22,141 nucleotides of DNA from contig USSZ01000017.1 in the NCBI GenBank assembly GCA_900557645.1, positions 1 through 22,141 of the forward strand. The letters are read 5' to 3'. This document shows positions 6,907-14,153 of the stretch, in pieces (position 1 is the first letter of the stretch; every line of letters begins with the position of its first letter). The position numbers and the translations under genes are program-made. The notes under the pieces are model-generated. The model did not search any database. It worked only from the letters and a program-made list of their open reading frames with translations, and had not been told where the DNA came from. This DNA is from an uncultured Eubacteriales bacterium. Lineage in GTDB: Bacteria > Bacillota > Clostridia > Christensenellales > UBA1242.

Positions 6907-7131
6907 ATGGCAAAAATAGGAAAAGATTATTTTGGATGGAACAGAATCTTAAGCATAATCTTGGCAATTATTCCAGTAACAGCATTTATTTTAGGCTTTG
7001 TAACAAGACTTGCTGAAGGAAAAATTGTTGCAGCATTATTGCGTTTGATTTTAGGTTGGAACATCATTTGGCTTGTTGATCTTGTTCTTATGATTTTAAA
7101 TGGCAGAATCATGCGCTTATTGAATGTTTAA
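6907..7131 (+). CDS. Small two-helix membrane protein, unknown function
   Basis: The ATG at 6907 is preferred because AAGGAGGG lies 4 bases before it; the upstream in-frame ATG overlaps the promoter -10 region. The 74-residue protein has predicted membrane helices at about 14-34 and 41-65, linked by a short charged turn (RLAEGK) and ending in a basic segment (GRIMRLLNV). No family is recognised. It is a single-gene unit with its own promoter and terminator, like the 85-residue protein upstream, though the two do not resemble each other beyond topology. Confidence 0.7.
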   Translation: MAKIGKDYFGWNRILSIILAIIPVTAFILGFVTRLAEGKIVAALLRLILGWNIIWLVDLVLMILNGRIMRLLNV

Positions 7132-7149
7132 TTTTTATTATTTTAAAGA

Positions 7150-7178
7150 AAAAAACACTTTTAAAAGTGTTTTTTTTA
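7150..7178 (+). terminator. Rho-independent terminator
   Basis: AAAAACACTTTT followed directly by AAAAGTGTTTTTTTT forms a compact hairpin with a long T tail, 19 bases after the stop of the 74-residue protein gene. Confidence 0.8.
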
Positions 7179-7317
7179 TTTAATGATGAATGATAAAAAT
7201 TTTATTAATATAATTGAAGAATTATTAAAAAAATTAAAAATAGATATTAGATTAAGCAGATTTATAAATTCTGACAACATTTTTATGAATAGATATTAAA
7301 AAACTAATAACAAATGT

Positions 7318-7345
7318 TTGACTAAAATTAAAAAATGTTTATAAT
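7318..7345 (+). promoter_or_regulatory. Distal promoter of the secG-rnr operon
   Basis: TTGACT (7318-7323), a 16-base spacer and TATAAT (7340-7345), about 90 bases before the first gene of the operon. Confidence 0.55.
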
Positions 7346-7386
7346 TGTTAAGGTATAATGAAAATTCTTAAAGCATCTTAAGGGTA

Positions 7387-7415
7387 TTGAATTTGCAATA
7401 GATTTATGTTATAAT
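7387..7415 (+). promoter_or_regulatory. Proximal promoter of the secG-rnr operon
   Basis: TTGAAT (7387-7392), a 17-base spacer and TATAAT (7410-7415), with the ATG 22 bases further on. Together with the promoter at 7318 it forms a tandem pair. Confidence 0.65.
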
Positions 7416-7436
7416 CTATATTAAAGAGAGGTTTTC

Positions 7437-7670
7437 ATGAACAGTTTATTGTTAAATTGGTTTGATGATTGGGGAAATTCAATCAGAGAAGGGCTTGGAG
7501 AAACAGGACTTATAATTTTAATAGTTGTCTTTTCATTTTGTGCTTTATTTTTATTTCAAAATATTGCAAGAGCATCAATAAATAAAACTAAGATGAAAAT
7601 TAAATGGGGACAAATATTTTTCTTAATTATATTTGTATTGTTTATAATTTGGTTCTGTTTTCTTATATAA
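7437..7670 (+). CDS. Small membrane protein at the head of the secG-rnr operon
   Basis: This 77-residue protein has a soluble N-terminal part (LNWFDDWGNSIREGLGETG) followed by a helix at about 23-42 and a second hydrophobic helix at 57-77 that ends at the C-terminus. A basic stretch (NKTKMKIK) lies between them. The site GAGAGG lies 6 bases before the ATG. The secG gene starts 16 bases after its stop, so the two are surely cotranscribed. I do not recognise the family. Its position suggests a role at the membrane connected with protein export, or simply a gene transcribed with it. It is not a second SecG, as the SecG glutamine/glycine loop is missing. Confidence 0.7.
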   Translation: MNSLLLNWFDDWGNSIREGLGETGLIILIVVFSFCALFLFQNIARASINKTKMKIKWGQIFFLIIFVLFIIWFCFLI

Positions 7671-7686
7671 TTAAAAAGGAGAATAT

Positions 7687-8013
7687 ATGATTAACTTTGT
7701 TTCAACTTTATTAGAGGGAAATGGCGAACTTGCACCTGATTTTTGGACAACCTTTTTACCAATTTTGCGTTATATTCTTTTTGGAATTATTGTAGTTTGT
7801 GCAATTGTTATGATTATCACTACACTTATGCAAGCAAATGATTCTAATAATGGACTTGATGCTTTCACTGGTAATAGTCAAGAAAGTTATTATTCACAGA
7901 ATAAAGGGGCTTCCCGTGATGCCATATTAAAAAGAATTACAATTTCTATGGCTGTTATTATTTTTGTTTGTATTATAATATTCTTTGTAACTGAAATATT
8001 TATTAGTAAATAA
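7687..8013 (+). CDS. secG: Preprotein translocase subunit SecG
   Basis: SecG is the small two-helix subunit of the SecYEG channel that assists SecA-driven export. This 108-residue protein has helix 1 at about 26-48 ending in TLMQAND. The typical cytoplasmic loop follows (GLDAFTGNSQESYYSQNKGASRDAILKRIT, residues 56-85; compare the family pattern of G-x-F-G-rich loop followed by D-x-x-L-x-R-x-T). Helix 2 is at about 86-105. The N-terminal extension before helix 1 is longer than in many SecG proteins. An AAAAGGAG site precedes the ATG. The order secG-rnr-smpB-ssrA is a well-known Gram-positive arrangement and supports the call. Confidence 0.88.
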   Translation: MINFVSTLLEGNGELAPDFWTTFLPILRYILFGIIVVCAIVMIITTLMQANDSNNGLDAFTGNSQESYYSQNKGASRDAILKRITISMAVIIFVCIIIFFVTEIFISK

Positions 8014-8032
8014 TTATAAGGGGTAATTATAG

Positions 8033-10132
8033 ATGCAGGCAAAACAAAAAATTTTAGATTTGTTAGCAAAAGATAGTTTAGCGTATTCTGGGCTAGACAA
8101 TCTTTTTTATTTTATATCTTCTACTTATTCTATAGATATAGAAGAAGTTAAAAGAGATTTTTATAGATTGGAAAGAGAAGGTTATATTTTTGAAGTTAAG
8201 AAAGGCAAGTTTATAACAATTCCTTCTCACGGTTATGTCAGAGGAACGTTTATTGGAAACGCAAAAGGATATGGTTTTTGTCAAATAGATAATTCTGAAA
8301 AAGAGGATATTTTCATACCAGCATCAGCAACCTTGAATGCAATTGATGGAGATAGAGTTATAGTCAAACTTTTGTCTGAAAGTGAAGAAGGCACAGATGG
8401 GCAAATCGTTTCTATTTTTAAACCAGTTCAGTATGTTGCCGGTGTTGTTGTTCGTTTGAAAAGGGTAAATTTTCTTGAGCCTGATAATAATCATATACCA
8501 TTTAAAATTAGACTTGTAGGTGGTAATATAAAATACCAACAAAATGATAGGGTAGTAATAAAAGTAAATAGAAGTAAAACTGCATTAATTACAGGTGTTG
8601 TAACTGAAGTGCTTGGAAAAAGTGATGATGTTAAGGCTTGTGAACTTGCAATTATAAGAGATCATCAACTTTATGAAACTTTTTCTGATGATGTTTTAAA
8701 TGAAGTTAAAAAATTACCAACTAAGGTTTTGCCAAATCAATTAAAAAATAGAGTTGATTTAACAAACAAAGTTATTTTTACCATTGATGGAGAAGATGCA
8801 AAAGACCTTGATGATGCTGTTTCCATTGAAAGAACTGATAAAGGTGGCTATATATTAGGTGTCCATATTGCTGATGTTGGTGAATATGTAAAATATGATA
8901 CAGCACTTGATGACGAGGCTTATGACAGAGGAACAAGTGTATATTTCCCAACTTCTGTTTTGCCTATGCTTCCAAAAGAACTTTCAAATGGAATATGTTC
9001 TTTAAATGAAGGTGAAATTAGATTAACTCTTACTTGTGAAATGGAATTTGATAAAGATGGCAATATAAAATCCCATAAAATTTATGAAAGTTATATAAAA
9101 AGTAAGGCAAGACTTAATTATACAAATGTTTATAAAGTCCTTTGTAATGAAACTGCAGATGCAAAACATGAATCTGTGAAAGAAGAATTAAAAATTATGC
9201 ATGAATTGTCTTTAAAGATTCAAGCAAAGAATAAATTGATGGGTTCACTTGATTTTGAAATCCCTGAAGTTCAGTTTATATTTGATGAAAATGGCATGGC
9301 AGTTGATTTTGCTAAAAGAGAGCGAAATGATGCTCATCGTTTGATTGAAGATTTTATGGTTCTTGCAAATCAAACAGTAGCAAAGGAATTTAGTGATAGA
9401 AAAATACCTTTTGTTTATCGTGTTCATGAGAGTCCAAGAAAAGAAAAGGTAATTGCTGTAAGAGAATATTTGATGGGACTTGGAGTAAAAGTTCCTGCTT
9501 TGCCTGAAGTAATTACTCCAGAGTATTATCAAGAGTTAATAAATTTAACAAGTGGGCAATCATTTACTGAAACGGTTAATAAAGTAATTTTAAGGTCGAT
9601 GCAGAAAGCAAGATATACCAATCAATGTTTAGGGCATTTCGGACTTGCATTGAAGTATTATTGCCATTTTACATCACCAATAAGAAGATATCCAGATTTA
9701 ACAATTCATAGAATAATAAAAGAAGTGCTTCATAAAAAACAATTATCAGGTCATAGAATAGCAGAACTTGAAGATTTTACATTTGAGGCAGGAGAACAAT
9801 CGAGTTTAACAGAAAAGAATGCAGACAAGACAGAAAGAGAAGTTGATGATTTATGGAAAGCATATTTGATGAAAGATAGACTTGGCGAAGAGTTTGAAGG
9901 AATAATCTCATCTGTAACAAATTTTGGGATATTTGTTGAATTAGAAAATACAGTTGAGGGATTAATAAAAGTTGAAGATTTGCCAGATAGTGGATTTTTG
10001 CTTTTTGAAAAACAACTTAAATTAAAAGGACAGAGAATGTCTTTCTCTGTTGGAGATAAAGTTGTTGTTAAACTTGTTTCTTCAAATATCTATACAAGAA
10101 AAATAGATTTTTCATTTGAGCGCTTTGCTTAA
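8033..10132 (+). CDS. rnr: Ribonuclease R
   Basis: This 699-residue 3'-to-5' exoribonuclease degrades structured RNA and the non-stop messages released by trans-translation. A winged-helix region (about 1-65) is followed by cold-shock OB domains (about 66-200) with GYVRGTFIGNAKGYGF. The RNB catalytic domain has the acidic motif IDGEDAKDLDDA (Asp252, Asp258, Asp260, Asp261), and HFTSPIRRYPDLTIHR lies near its end. A C-terminal S1 domain spans about 618-697 (GIISSVTNFGIFVELENTVEG). There is no long Lys-rich tail after S1, so it is shorter than Bacillus RNase R. An AAGGGG site lies 9 bases before the ATG. It is 19 bases downstream of secG in one operon, and smpB and ssrA follow after a terminator, matching the rescue role. 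Confidence 0.96.
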   Translation: MQAKQKILDLLAKDSLAYSGLDNLFYFISSTYSIDIEEVKRDFYRLEREGYIFEVKKGKFITIPSHGYVRGTFIGNAKGYGFCQIDNSEKEDIFIPASATLNAIDGDRVIVKLLSESEEGTDGQIVSIFKPVQYVAGVVVRLKRVNFLEPDNNHIPFKIRLVGGNIKYQQNDRVVIKVNRSKTALITGVVTEVLGKSDDVKACELAIIRDHQLYETFSDDVLNEVKKLPTKVLPNQLKNRVDLTNKVIFTIDGEDAKDLDDAVSIERTDKGGYILGVHIADVGEYVKYDTALDDEAYDRGTSVYFPTSVLPMLPKELSNGICSLNEGEIRLTLTCEMEFDKDGNIKSHKIYESYIKSKARLNYTNVYKVLCNETADAKHESVKEELKIMHELSLKIQAKNKLMGSLDFEIPEVQFIFDENGMAVDFAKRERNDAHRLIEDFMVLANQTVAKEFSDRKIPFVYRVHESPRKEKVIAVREYLMGLGVKVPALPEVITPEYYQELINLTSGQSFTETVNKVILRSMQKARYTNQCLGHFGLALKYYCHFTSPIRRYPDLTIHRIIKEVLHKKQLSGHRIAELEDFTFEAGEQSSLTEKNADKTEREVDDLWKAYLMKDRLGEEFEGIISSVTNFGIFVELENTVEGLIKVEDLPDSGFLLFEKQLKLKGQRMSFSVGDKVVVKLVSSNIYTRKIDFSFERFA

Positions 10133-10139
10133 ATGTATT

Positions 10140-10174
10140 AAAGCGTGCAATCTTTTAAGCACGCTTTGTTTTAT
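10140..10174 (+). terminator. Rho-independent terminator of the secG-rnr operon
   Basis: AAAGCGTGC (10140-10148) and GCACGCTTT (10159-10167) are perfect 9-base arms with a 10-base loop, followed by GTTTTAT. Confidence 0.85.
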
Positions 10175-10275
10175 AAGAGAAAAGAATTCAAAACATAAAA
10201 ATAACTTAAATTTAGGTTAAAAATAGTAAAAAAATAACAATTTTACCATTTTTTATTAAAAAATTATAGTTTTTT

Positions 10276-10303
10276 TTGATGTTTTGTTAAAAATTTTTAT
10301 ATA
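10276..10303 (+). promoter_or_regulatory. Upstream candidate promoter of smpB-ssrA
   Basis: TTGATG (10276-10281), a 16-base spacer and TATATA (10298-10303). Transcription from here would give a leader of about 38 bases that keeps the full smpB ribosome site. Confidence 0.4.
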
Positions 10304-10308
10304 GGGTA

Positions 10309-10337
10309 TTGAAAAATGATAAAATCAGTGTTATAAT
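10309..10337 (+). promoter_or_regulatory. Consensus promoter directly abutting the smpB ribosome site
   Basis: TTGAAA (10309-10314), a 17-base spacer and TATAAT (10332-10337). The -10 box is followed immediately by AGGAGG and the ATG at 10348, so its start point would fall at or beyond the ribosome site. It may mainly drive ssrA. Confidence 0.6.
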
Positions 10338-10347
10338 AGGAGGCGAG

Positions 10348-10791
10348 ATGAGGATAATAACTAATAACAAAAAAGCATTCCATAACTTCTTCATTTCAGA
10401 TTTGCTTGAAGCAGGAATTGAACTGAAAGGAAGCGAAATAAAATCTGTAAGTAGTGGTAAAATAAGTTTAAGCGATAGTTTTGTTGTTATTAAAAATGGT
10501 GAGGCTATTCTTAAAAATTGTTATATTGCTCCTTATGAGAACTCTTCGCAACTAGACAGTGAAACGAAACGCTCAAGGAAATTACTTTTACATAAAGAAC
10601 AAATCTTGAAGTTAGAGCGTAAAATAATGGAGAAAGGATTCTCTATTGTTCCAACTAAAGTTTATTTTCAAAAAAATAAAGTTAAAGTTGAAATCGGTCT
10701 AGCAAAAGGGAAAAAACTTTATGATAAAAGACAGGTCCTGAAGGATAAGGCTGTCCAGAGGGATATTGATCGTGTGCTTAAAAGTTACTAG
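10348..10791 (+). CDS. smpB: SsrA-binding protein SmpB
   Basis: SmpB binds tmRNA and delivers it to stalled ribosomes, mimicking the anticodon arm. The 147-residue protein is of normal length, with the OB-fold signatures AGIELKGSEIKSVSSGKISL near the N-terminus and GLAKGKKLYDKRQ, then a basic C-terminal helix (LKDKAVQRDIDRVLKSY) that enters the mRNA channel. The ATG at 10348 is chosen because AGGAGG lies 4 bases before it and the family N-terminus starts just before NNKKAFHNF; an earlier TTG start would overlap the promoter. The ssrA gene begins 11 bases after its stop, so both are on one transcript. The short sequence CCCACTTAAATGGG at the junction could form a small hairpin at the tmRNA 5' end. 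Confidence 0.95.
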   Translation: MRIITNNKKAFHNFFISDLLEAGIELKGSEIKSVSSGKISLSDSFVVIKNGEAILKNCYIAPYENSSQLDSETKRSRKLLLHKEQILKLERKIMEKGFSIVPTKVYFQKNKVKVEIGLAKGKKLYDKRQVLKDKAVQRDIDRVLKSY

Positions 10792-10802
10792 CCCACTTAA
10801 AT

Positions 10803-11203
10803 GGGGGCGTTACTGGTTTCGACGGGGAGCATTGGTCAAAATGTAAAGCATGTGGTGTGCCTGCACCTTAACTAAGGCAATTTGCAAATAAACGCAAACG
10901 AAAATAAAGTTGTTCGTATGGACAATGCAAGTTTAGCTTACGCTGCCTAATCGAACAAAAACAATTTGGTTAAAGATTTAACCTGCTCTAGTTGTAATTT
11001 CGCTTGATTACTTCAAAGGGTATTAAAAATAAGCGCTCTGCAATCATAAATTTGTCTTTATAATGATTGTATATAATAAAAGACTGGCTAATAAAAAGTT
11101 GTTTATGGCTTAATTATTAGTAAGAAAAAAGTATAAACTAAACATGTAGAAAAGTTTTGAACAAGTTTTTCGGAAGTGGGTTCAAATCCCACCGTCTCCA
11201 CCA
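10803..11203 (+). ncRNA. ssrA: Transfer-messenger RNA (tmRNA)
   Basis: The 5' end GGGGGCGTTACTGGTTTCG and the 3' end with T-arm GTGGGTTCAAATCCCAC and acceptor CGTCTCC-A-CCA are diagnostic. The acceptor arm pairs 10803-10809 with 11193-11199. The tag frame starts at GCA (10894-10896) after the usual AAACGCAAACGA context and ends with TAA at 10948-10950. It encodes ANENKVVRMDNASLAYAA, giving an 18-residue degradation tag that ends AYAA. The remaining ~240 bases carry the pseudoknots. Together with SmpB it frees ribosomes stalled on broken mRNA. No terminator is seen between it and the next gene, so read-through followed by 3' processing is likely. Confidence 0.97.
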
Positions 11204-11260
11204 ACATTACATACGATCGAATTTACATAAGCCAAATTTTATAAAAGGAAGTGAAATTTT

Positions 11261-12451
11261 ATGACAAGTTCAGTAATTATTACTATTGTTGTTGTGCTTG
11301 GAATTATTGTAGCAGGAGGATTTCTTCTTTACTTTATTGGTGATTTACTTATGAGTTTATCAAATAAAGGTAAAGATAACGAAGCAGTTAAAAATGCACA
11401 ATTAAAGAAACAAAAAGAACTCGAATCAAGAGTTAAAGCACTTGAAAATAATCAAGGCAAAGAAGGTTCAACAACCATTCTTTATAATGGGGCAGTTGTA
11501 GAAAGTTATAATCCTGAAGAAGAGGAAAATAAAGAGGTTGATAATGCAGTTGAAGAACCTGTAAATGTTGAAGAAAATACAGCCTCAGAAGAAGTTGAAG
11601 AAAAGACTGAAGAAAATGCAGAAGAGTCAAATGAAACTGAAGAGACTCCTGCTGAAAATGTAGAAGAAACTGAAGAAAGTGAAGAAACTACAGAAGAAGA
11701 ACAAGCAGAAGAAGACGAGGCATCTGAATATATTAGACAACGCAGAGCAGAACTTATGGAAAGACTTGCTAGAATGCAATCTGCAGAAGATGATGAAGAA
11801 GAAACAGAAGAAAATGACGCTGTAGATGTTTCTGAAGAGGAAACTGAAGAACCTGCAGAAACAACAGAGGAAGAGACTGAAGAAGTTGCCGAACCAGAGG
11901 AAGAAAAGACTGCTGATGTTGTTGCTGATAATAAATTTGATGAGGCTAAAAATAATGATGAAGAAGGAAAAAATAGCCTTGCTTCAACAATGAGTCTTGA
12001 AGAATTAGAAGCAAAACTTGCTGAAGAACAAGATAGACTTAAGGCTAATGAAAAAGAACTTCGTCAATGCAAAAAAGAATTCTTACCACTTAGAAGAGTT
12101 AAGAAAACTCTTGAAAATGATGAGAAAAAACTTCGTAGAAAAGAAGCACTTGTTGCAAAACAAAAAGTTGTTCTTTATGGAGTTAATAACTATGCAGATA
12201 TAGATGAAGAGAAGGCTAAAAAATTGGCAGAAGATCTTGACCTTCTTGATGGACTTAAACTTTCAGTTCAACATTGTGAAGAAGTTATGGCTAAAAATGA
12301 AGAAAGATATCCATTACTTGAAAAGATTTATAATTTACTTACTTCTCAAAATACAGAAATTAAAGATGATATAAAGAAACTTCAAGAAGCAATTGATGAA
12401 CTTAAATCTTCAGATACAGATAGTGCAACAGATAGCACTGATGCTGAATAA
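11261..12451 (+). CDS. Membrane-anchored, highly acidic coiled-coil protein, unknown function
   Basis: This 396-residue protein has one N-terminal membrane helix (about 4-30, VIITIVVVLGIIVAGGFLLYFI) with a short N-terminus. A lysine-rich linker with a short coiled coil (40-65) follows. Residues 84-235 are a Glu/Thr/Ala/Val low-complexity region built from EET, EEV and AEE units, interrupted by a basic amphipathic helix, EYIRQRRAELMERLARMQ (156-173). The C-terminal 244-385 is a long predicted coiled coil with EELEAKLAEEQDRLKANEKEL. No enzyme domain is present. The layout (anchor, acidic spacer, coiled coil) suggests a scaffold or envelope protein, but I do not recognise a family. It follows ssrA by 57 bases with an AAGGAAGTG ribosome site. 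Its own promoter was not found. Confidence 0.75.
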   Translation: MTSSVIITIVVVLGIIVAGGFLLYFIGDLLMSLSNKGKDNEAVKNAQLKKQKELESRVKALENNQGKEGSTTILYNGAVVESYNPEEEENKEVDNAVEEPVNVEENTASEEVEEKTEENAEESNETEETPAENVEETEESEETTEEEQAEEDEASEYIRQRRAELMERLARMQSAEDDEEETEENDAVDVSEEETEEPAETTEEETEEVAEPEEEKTADVVADNKFDEAKNNDEEGKNSLASTMSLEELEAKLAEEQDRLKANEKELRQCKKEFLPLRRVKKTLENDEKKLRRKEALVAKQKVVLYGVNNYADIDEEKAKKLAEDLDLLDGLKLSVQHCEEVMAKNEERYPLLEKIYNLLTSQNTEIKDDIKKLQEAIDELKSSDTDSATDSTDAE

Positions 12452-12543
12452 TTGAAGACGCAATGCTGTTTGAAGGCTTGTCCTAGCAATAATGCATTGT
12501 ATGCTTTGAAAGGACTATGATAAAATTTTCACTATTGATATAT

Positions 12544-12580
12544 AAAAATCACAGGGGATTTCCTGTGATTTTTTGTTTTT
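12544..12580 (+). terminator. Rho-independent terminator before the three-gene cassette
   Basis: AAAAATCACAGG (12544-12555) and CCTGTGATTTTT (12562-12573) form a perfect 12-base stem with a 6-base loop and a T-rich tail. The preceding 90 bases hold a weaker pairing (GTCCT at 12480, AGGAC at 12511) of unknown meaning. Confidence 0.85.
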
Positions 12581-12592
12581 ATAAAAAAAATC

Positions 12593-12620
12593 TTGATTTA
12601 GTTAATAAATGCATTATAAT
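12593..12620 (+). promoter_or_regulatory. Promoter of the three-gene cassette
   Basis: TTGATT (12593-12598), a 16-base spacer and TATAAT (12615-12620), located just after a terminator and 19 bases before the first ATG. The leader carries a modest AAAAGGGA site. Confidence 0.65.
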
Positions 12621-12639
12621 AGATATAAAAGGGATATTT

Positions 12640-13800
12640 ATGGGGCAAATTGTTTATTCAGATGGCAGTTCTTTATTTGAGAAAATTGAAAATTTTAGAA
12701 AATTCCGTTCTAAAAGTGGAAAACATTTTAAAGAGATGACTTTATGGGAAAATAGTGATTATGGTTGTCATTATGCAGATGATTCAGATTATATAGATTT
12801 AATAACAGAAAAAAGACAAAAAATTCAAATGCCTAAAGAAGAGTGCGAAGGGTTATTTAAGTTACAGTTACCTAGAAGAAATATAGAAAAAAGTTTAAAA
12901 CTTAAATATTATTCTGTAGGGCAAAATAATAATGATTTAATTGTAGAATGTTATTTAACAGATTCTCAAGATGAAAATAATCCTCATGTTATAAAAGAAA
13001 TTTATTCTTTTGTATCATCTATGATAAATAAAGATCCTAACAAGATAGTTCAGTTGCAAAGATATGATTTAAATGGTAAATATTTACATCAAAATAAAAT
13101 AATTGGGAAACTGGCAGAGAATAAAATTATTTTTGATGAAGAAATTGAATTATTGACGAAATATTTTTGTGAAACTGTTCAATTTCCACACTTTCATTTT
13201 TCAAGCAATACATTTAAGGATAGTCTTGCTATAAGCCTTGACAATTTAATAAGATATATATTTGCTTTAATAACAGCAAATGAAAATGATATGATCAATA
13301 AATTTTCTTTAGGTATGCCTTTTTTGAAAATTAAACAGCAAGGAAAATATTCTCAAATAAATGTAACATCATTTGTTGATAAAGTTGATAACAGATTAAA
13401 TAAACTTGCCCAAAAATATGGTGGTATCAAAGAAAGAAGGATTATTGAAAAAATAAATAATGTAATTCATTCATTAGATTTAGCAGATTTAACGACAAAT
13501 TCAATTGAAGCATGTTTGTATAAACTTTTTATATTAAAGGTGTTAAATGATTCAAGTTCTGATGGATTTTTTAAAAAATATAGTGATAAAATATTTTCAA
13601 ATAATAATGTAAGTGGTGGAGTGCCAAATTCTAATTCAAATTTTGATGATATAGAAGGAGATTATATTGAGATTGATCCAAAATTTATAGATGACCTAAA
13701 TAATTTACAACTTCAAATAGCAGATAAAATAACAACAGATTTAGAAATAGAAAAAATATATGATAGAGATAACGATAAAGATGATGGAAGGGAATTATGA
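12640..13800 (+). CDS. Cassette gene 1: 386-residue protein of unknown function
   Basis: The start at 12640 (MGQIVYSDG) is chosen because the longer frame would read through a terminator and this promoter. An AAAAGGGA site lies 5 bases upstream. The protein is soluble, without signal peptide or membrane helix. Visible parts are an N-terminal region with YGCHYADDSDYIDL, a middle region with FPHFHFSSNTFKDSLAISLDNLIRY (about 180-205), a helical section, and a strongly acidic C-terminal tail with EGDYIEIDPKFIDDL and DRDNDKDDGREL. No nuclease, ATPase, kinase or peptidase motif was found, and no family is recognised. Its TGA stop overlaps the ATG of gene 2 (ATGA), which shows translational coupling. 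Being in one unit with two DUF1828-like proteins suggests a defence or toxin-antitoxin-type role, but that is speculation. Confidence 0.75.
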   Translation: MGQIVYSDGSSLFEKIENFRKFRSKSGKHFKEMTLWENSDYGCHYADDSDYIDLITEKRQKIQMPKEECEGLFKLQLPRRNIEKSLKLKYYSVGQNNNDLIVECYLTDSQDENNPHVIKEIYSFVSSMINKDPNKIVQLQRYDLNGKYLHQNKIIGKLAENKIIFDEEIELLTKYFCETVQFPHFHFSSNTFKDSLAISLDNLIRYIFALITANENDMINKFSLGMPFLKIKQQGKYSQINVTSFVDKVDNRLNKLAQKYGGIKERRIIEKINNVIHSLDLADLTTNSIEACLYKLFILKVLNDSSSDGFFKKYSDKIFSNNNVSGGVPNSNSNFDDIEGDYIEIDPKFIDDLNNLQLQIADKITTDLEIEKIYDRDNDKDDGREL

Positions 13801-14153
13801 TAGAAAAATTAAAGAAAATTATAGAAATGTTAGATAGAAATAAAATAAAATATATTGAAAAAGATAATAAAATTGTTATAGATTTTCCATTTTTATTGTC
13901 AGACAGAAATAATTTAATTGTTGAAATAAAATCTAAAGATGAAGAAACATATATTTCTGATGCTGGTTTATTTTATCGAACTTATGGTATAATTGAAAGT
14001 AAAATTTTAGATTTTTTCAGCAAAAATAATATCGAATTTAAAGAAAATGAATTATATTATAAATTATCATCAAAATTCGTATATTATGATATTGATAAGT
14101 TTGTTAAATGTTTGATTAAGGCTGATTTTCTAAAAAATGGAGAGATAAAATGA
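13797..14153 (+). CDS. Cassette gene 2: DUF1828-like small protein
   Basis: This 118-residue protein has an N-terminal helix (MIEKLKKIIEMLDRNKIKYI), then a beta-rich core: KIVIDFPFLLSDRNNLIVEIKSKDEETYISDAG, and a helical C-terminal half with ILDFFSKNNIEFKENELYYKL and FVKCLIKADFL. The order strand, P-F, D/R-N, strand, charged turn, xISDAG, helix matches my memory of DUF1828, in which a T/SDDG motif is central; here it is SDAG. DUF1828 has no established biochemical function. The ATG overlaps the stop of gene 1 (ATGA), and gene 3 overlaps this stop in the same way. It resembles gene 3 in length and strand order, so the two may be diverged duplicates that form a heteromer with gene 1. Confidence 0.7.
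   Translation: MIEKLKKIIEMLDRNKIKYIEKDNKIVIDFPFLLSDRNNLIVEIKSKDEETYISDAGLFYRTYGIIESKILDFFSKNNIEFKENELYYKLSSKFVYYDIDKFVKCLIKADFLKNGEIK

Larger units (their letters stand above)
7178..7436 (+). other. Gap before the secG operon; one doubtful 38-codon frame and tandem promoters
   Basis: This A/T-rich gap holds two promoters (listed separately). It also contains a 38-codon frame at 7183-7299 starting with two ATGs and containing IIEELLKKLKIDIRLSRF. That frame lacks a ribosome binding site and starts on the tail of a terminator, so I do not call it a gene. No RNA motif was recognised. Confidence 0.4.

Noticed and set aside
7183..7299. 38-codon small gene
   Set aside because: No ribosome binding site, begins on the tail of a terminator, and is upstream of both promoters of the next operon.
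10309..10347. TTG start for smpB 13 codons upstream
   Set aside because: It would start inside the -35 box; the ATG at 10348 has AGGAGG at good spacing and fits the SmpB N-terminus.
11190..11260. Integration site at the 3' end of ssrA
   Set aside because: ssrA is a frequent integration target, but no integrase gene and no second copy of the ssrA 3' end was found in the window.
12452..12540. Small RNA in the gap after the acidic protein gene
   Set aside because: A partial pairing (GTCCT/AGGAC with AGCA/TGCT) exists, but it is interrupted, has no promoter of its own and matches no RNA family I know.
12517..12639. Longer N-terminus for cassette gene 1 starting at 12517
   Set aside because: The extra 41 codons run through a perfect terminator hairpin and the gene's own promoter; the ATG at 12640 follows that promoter and a ribosome site.
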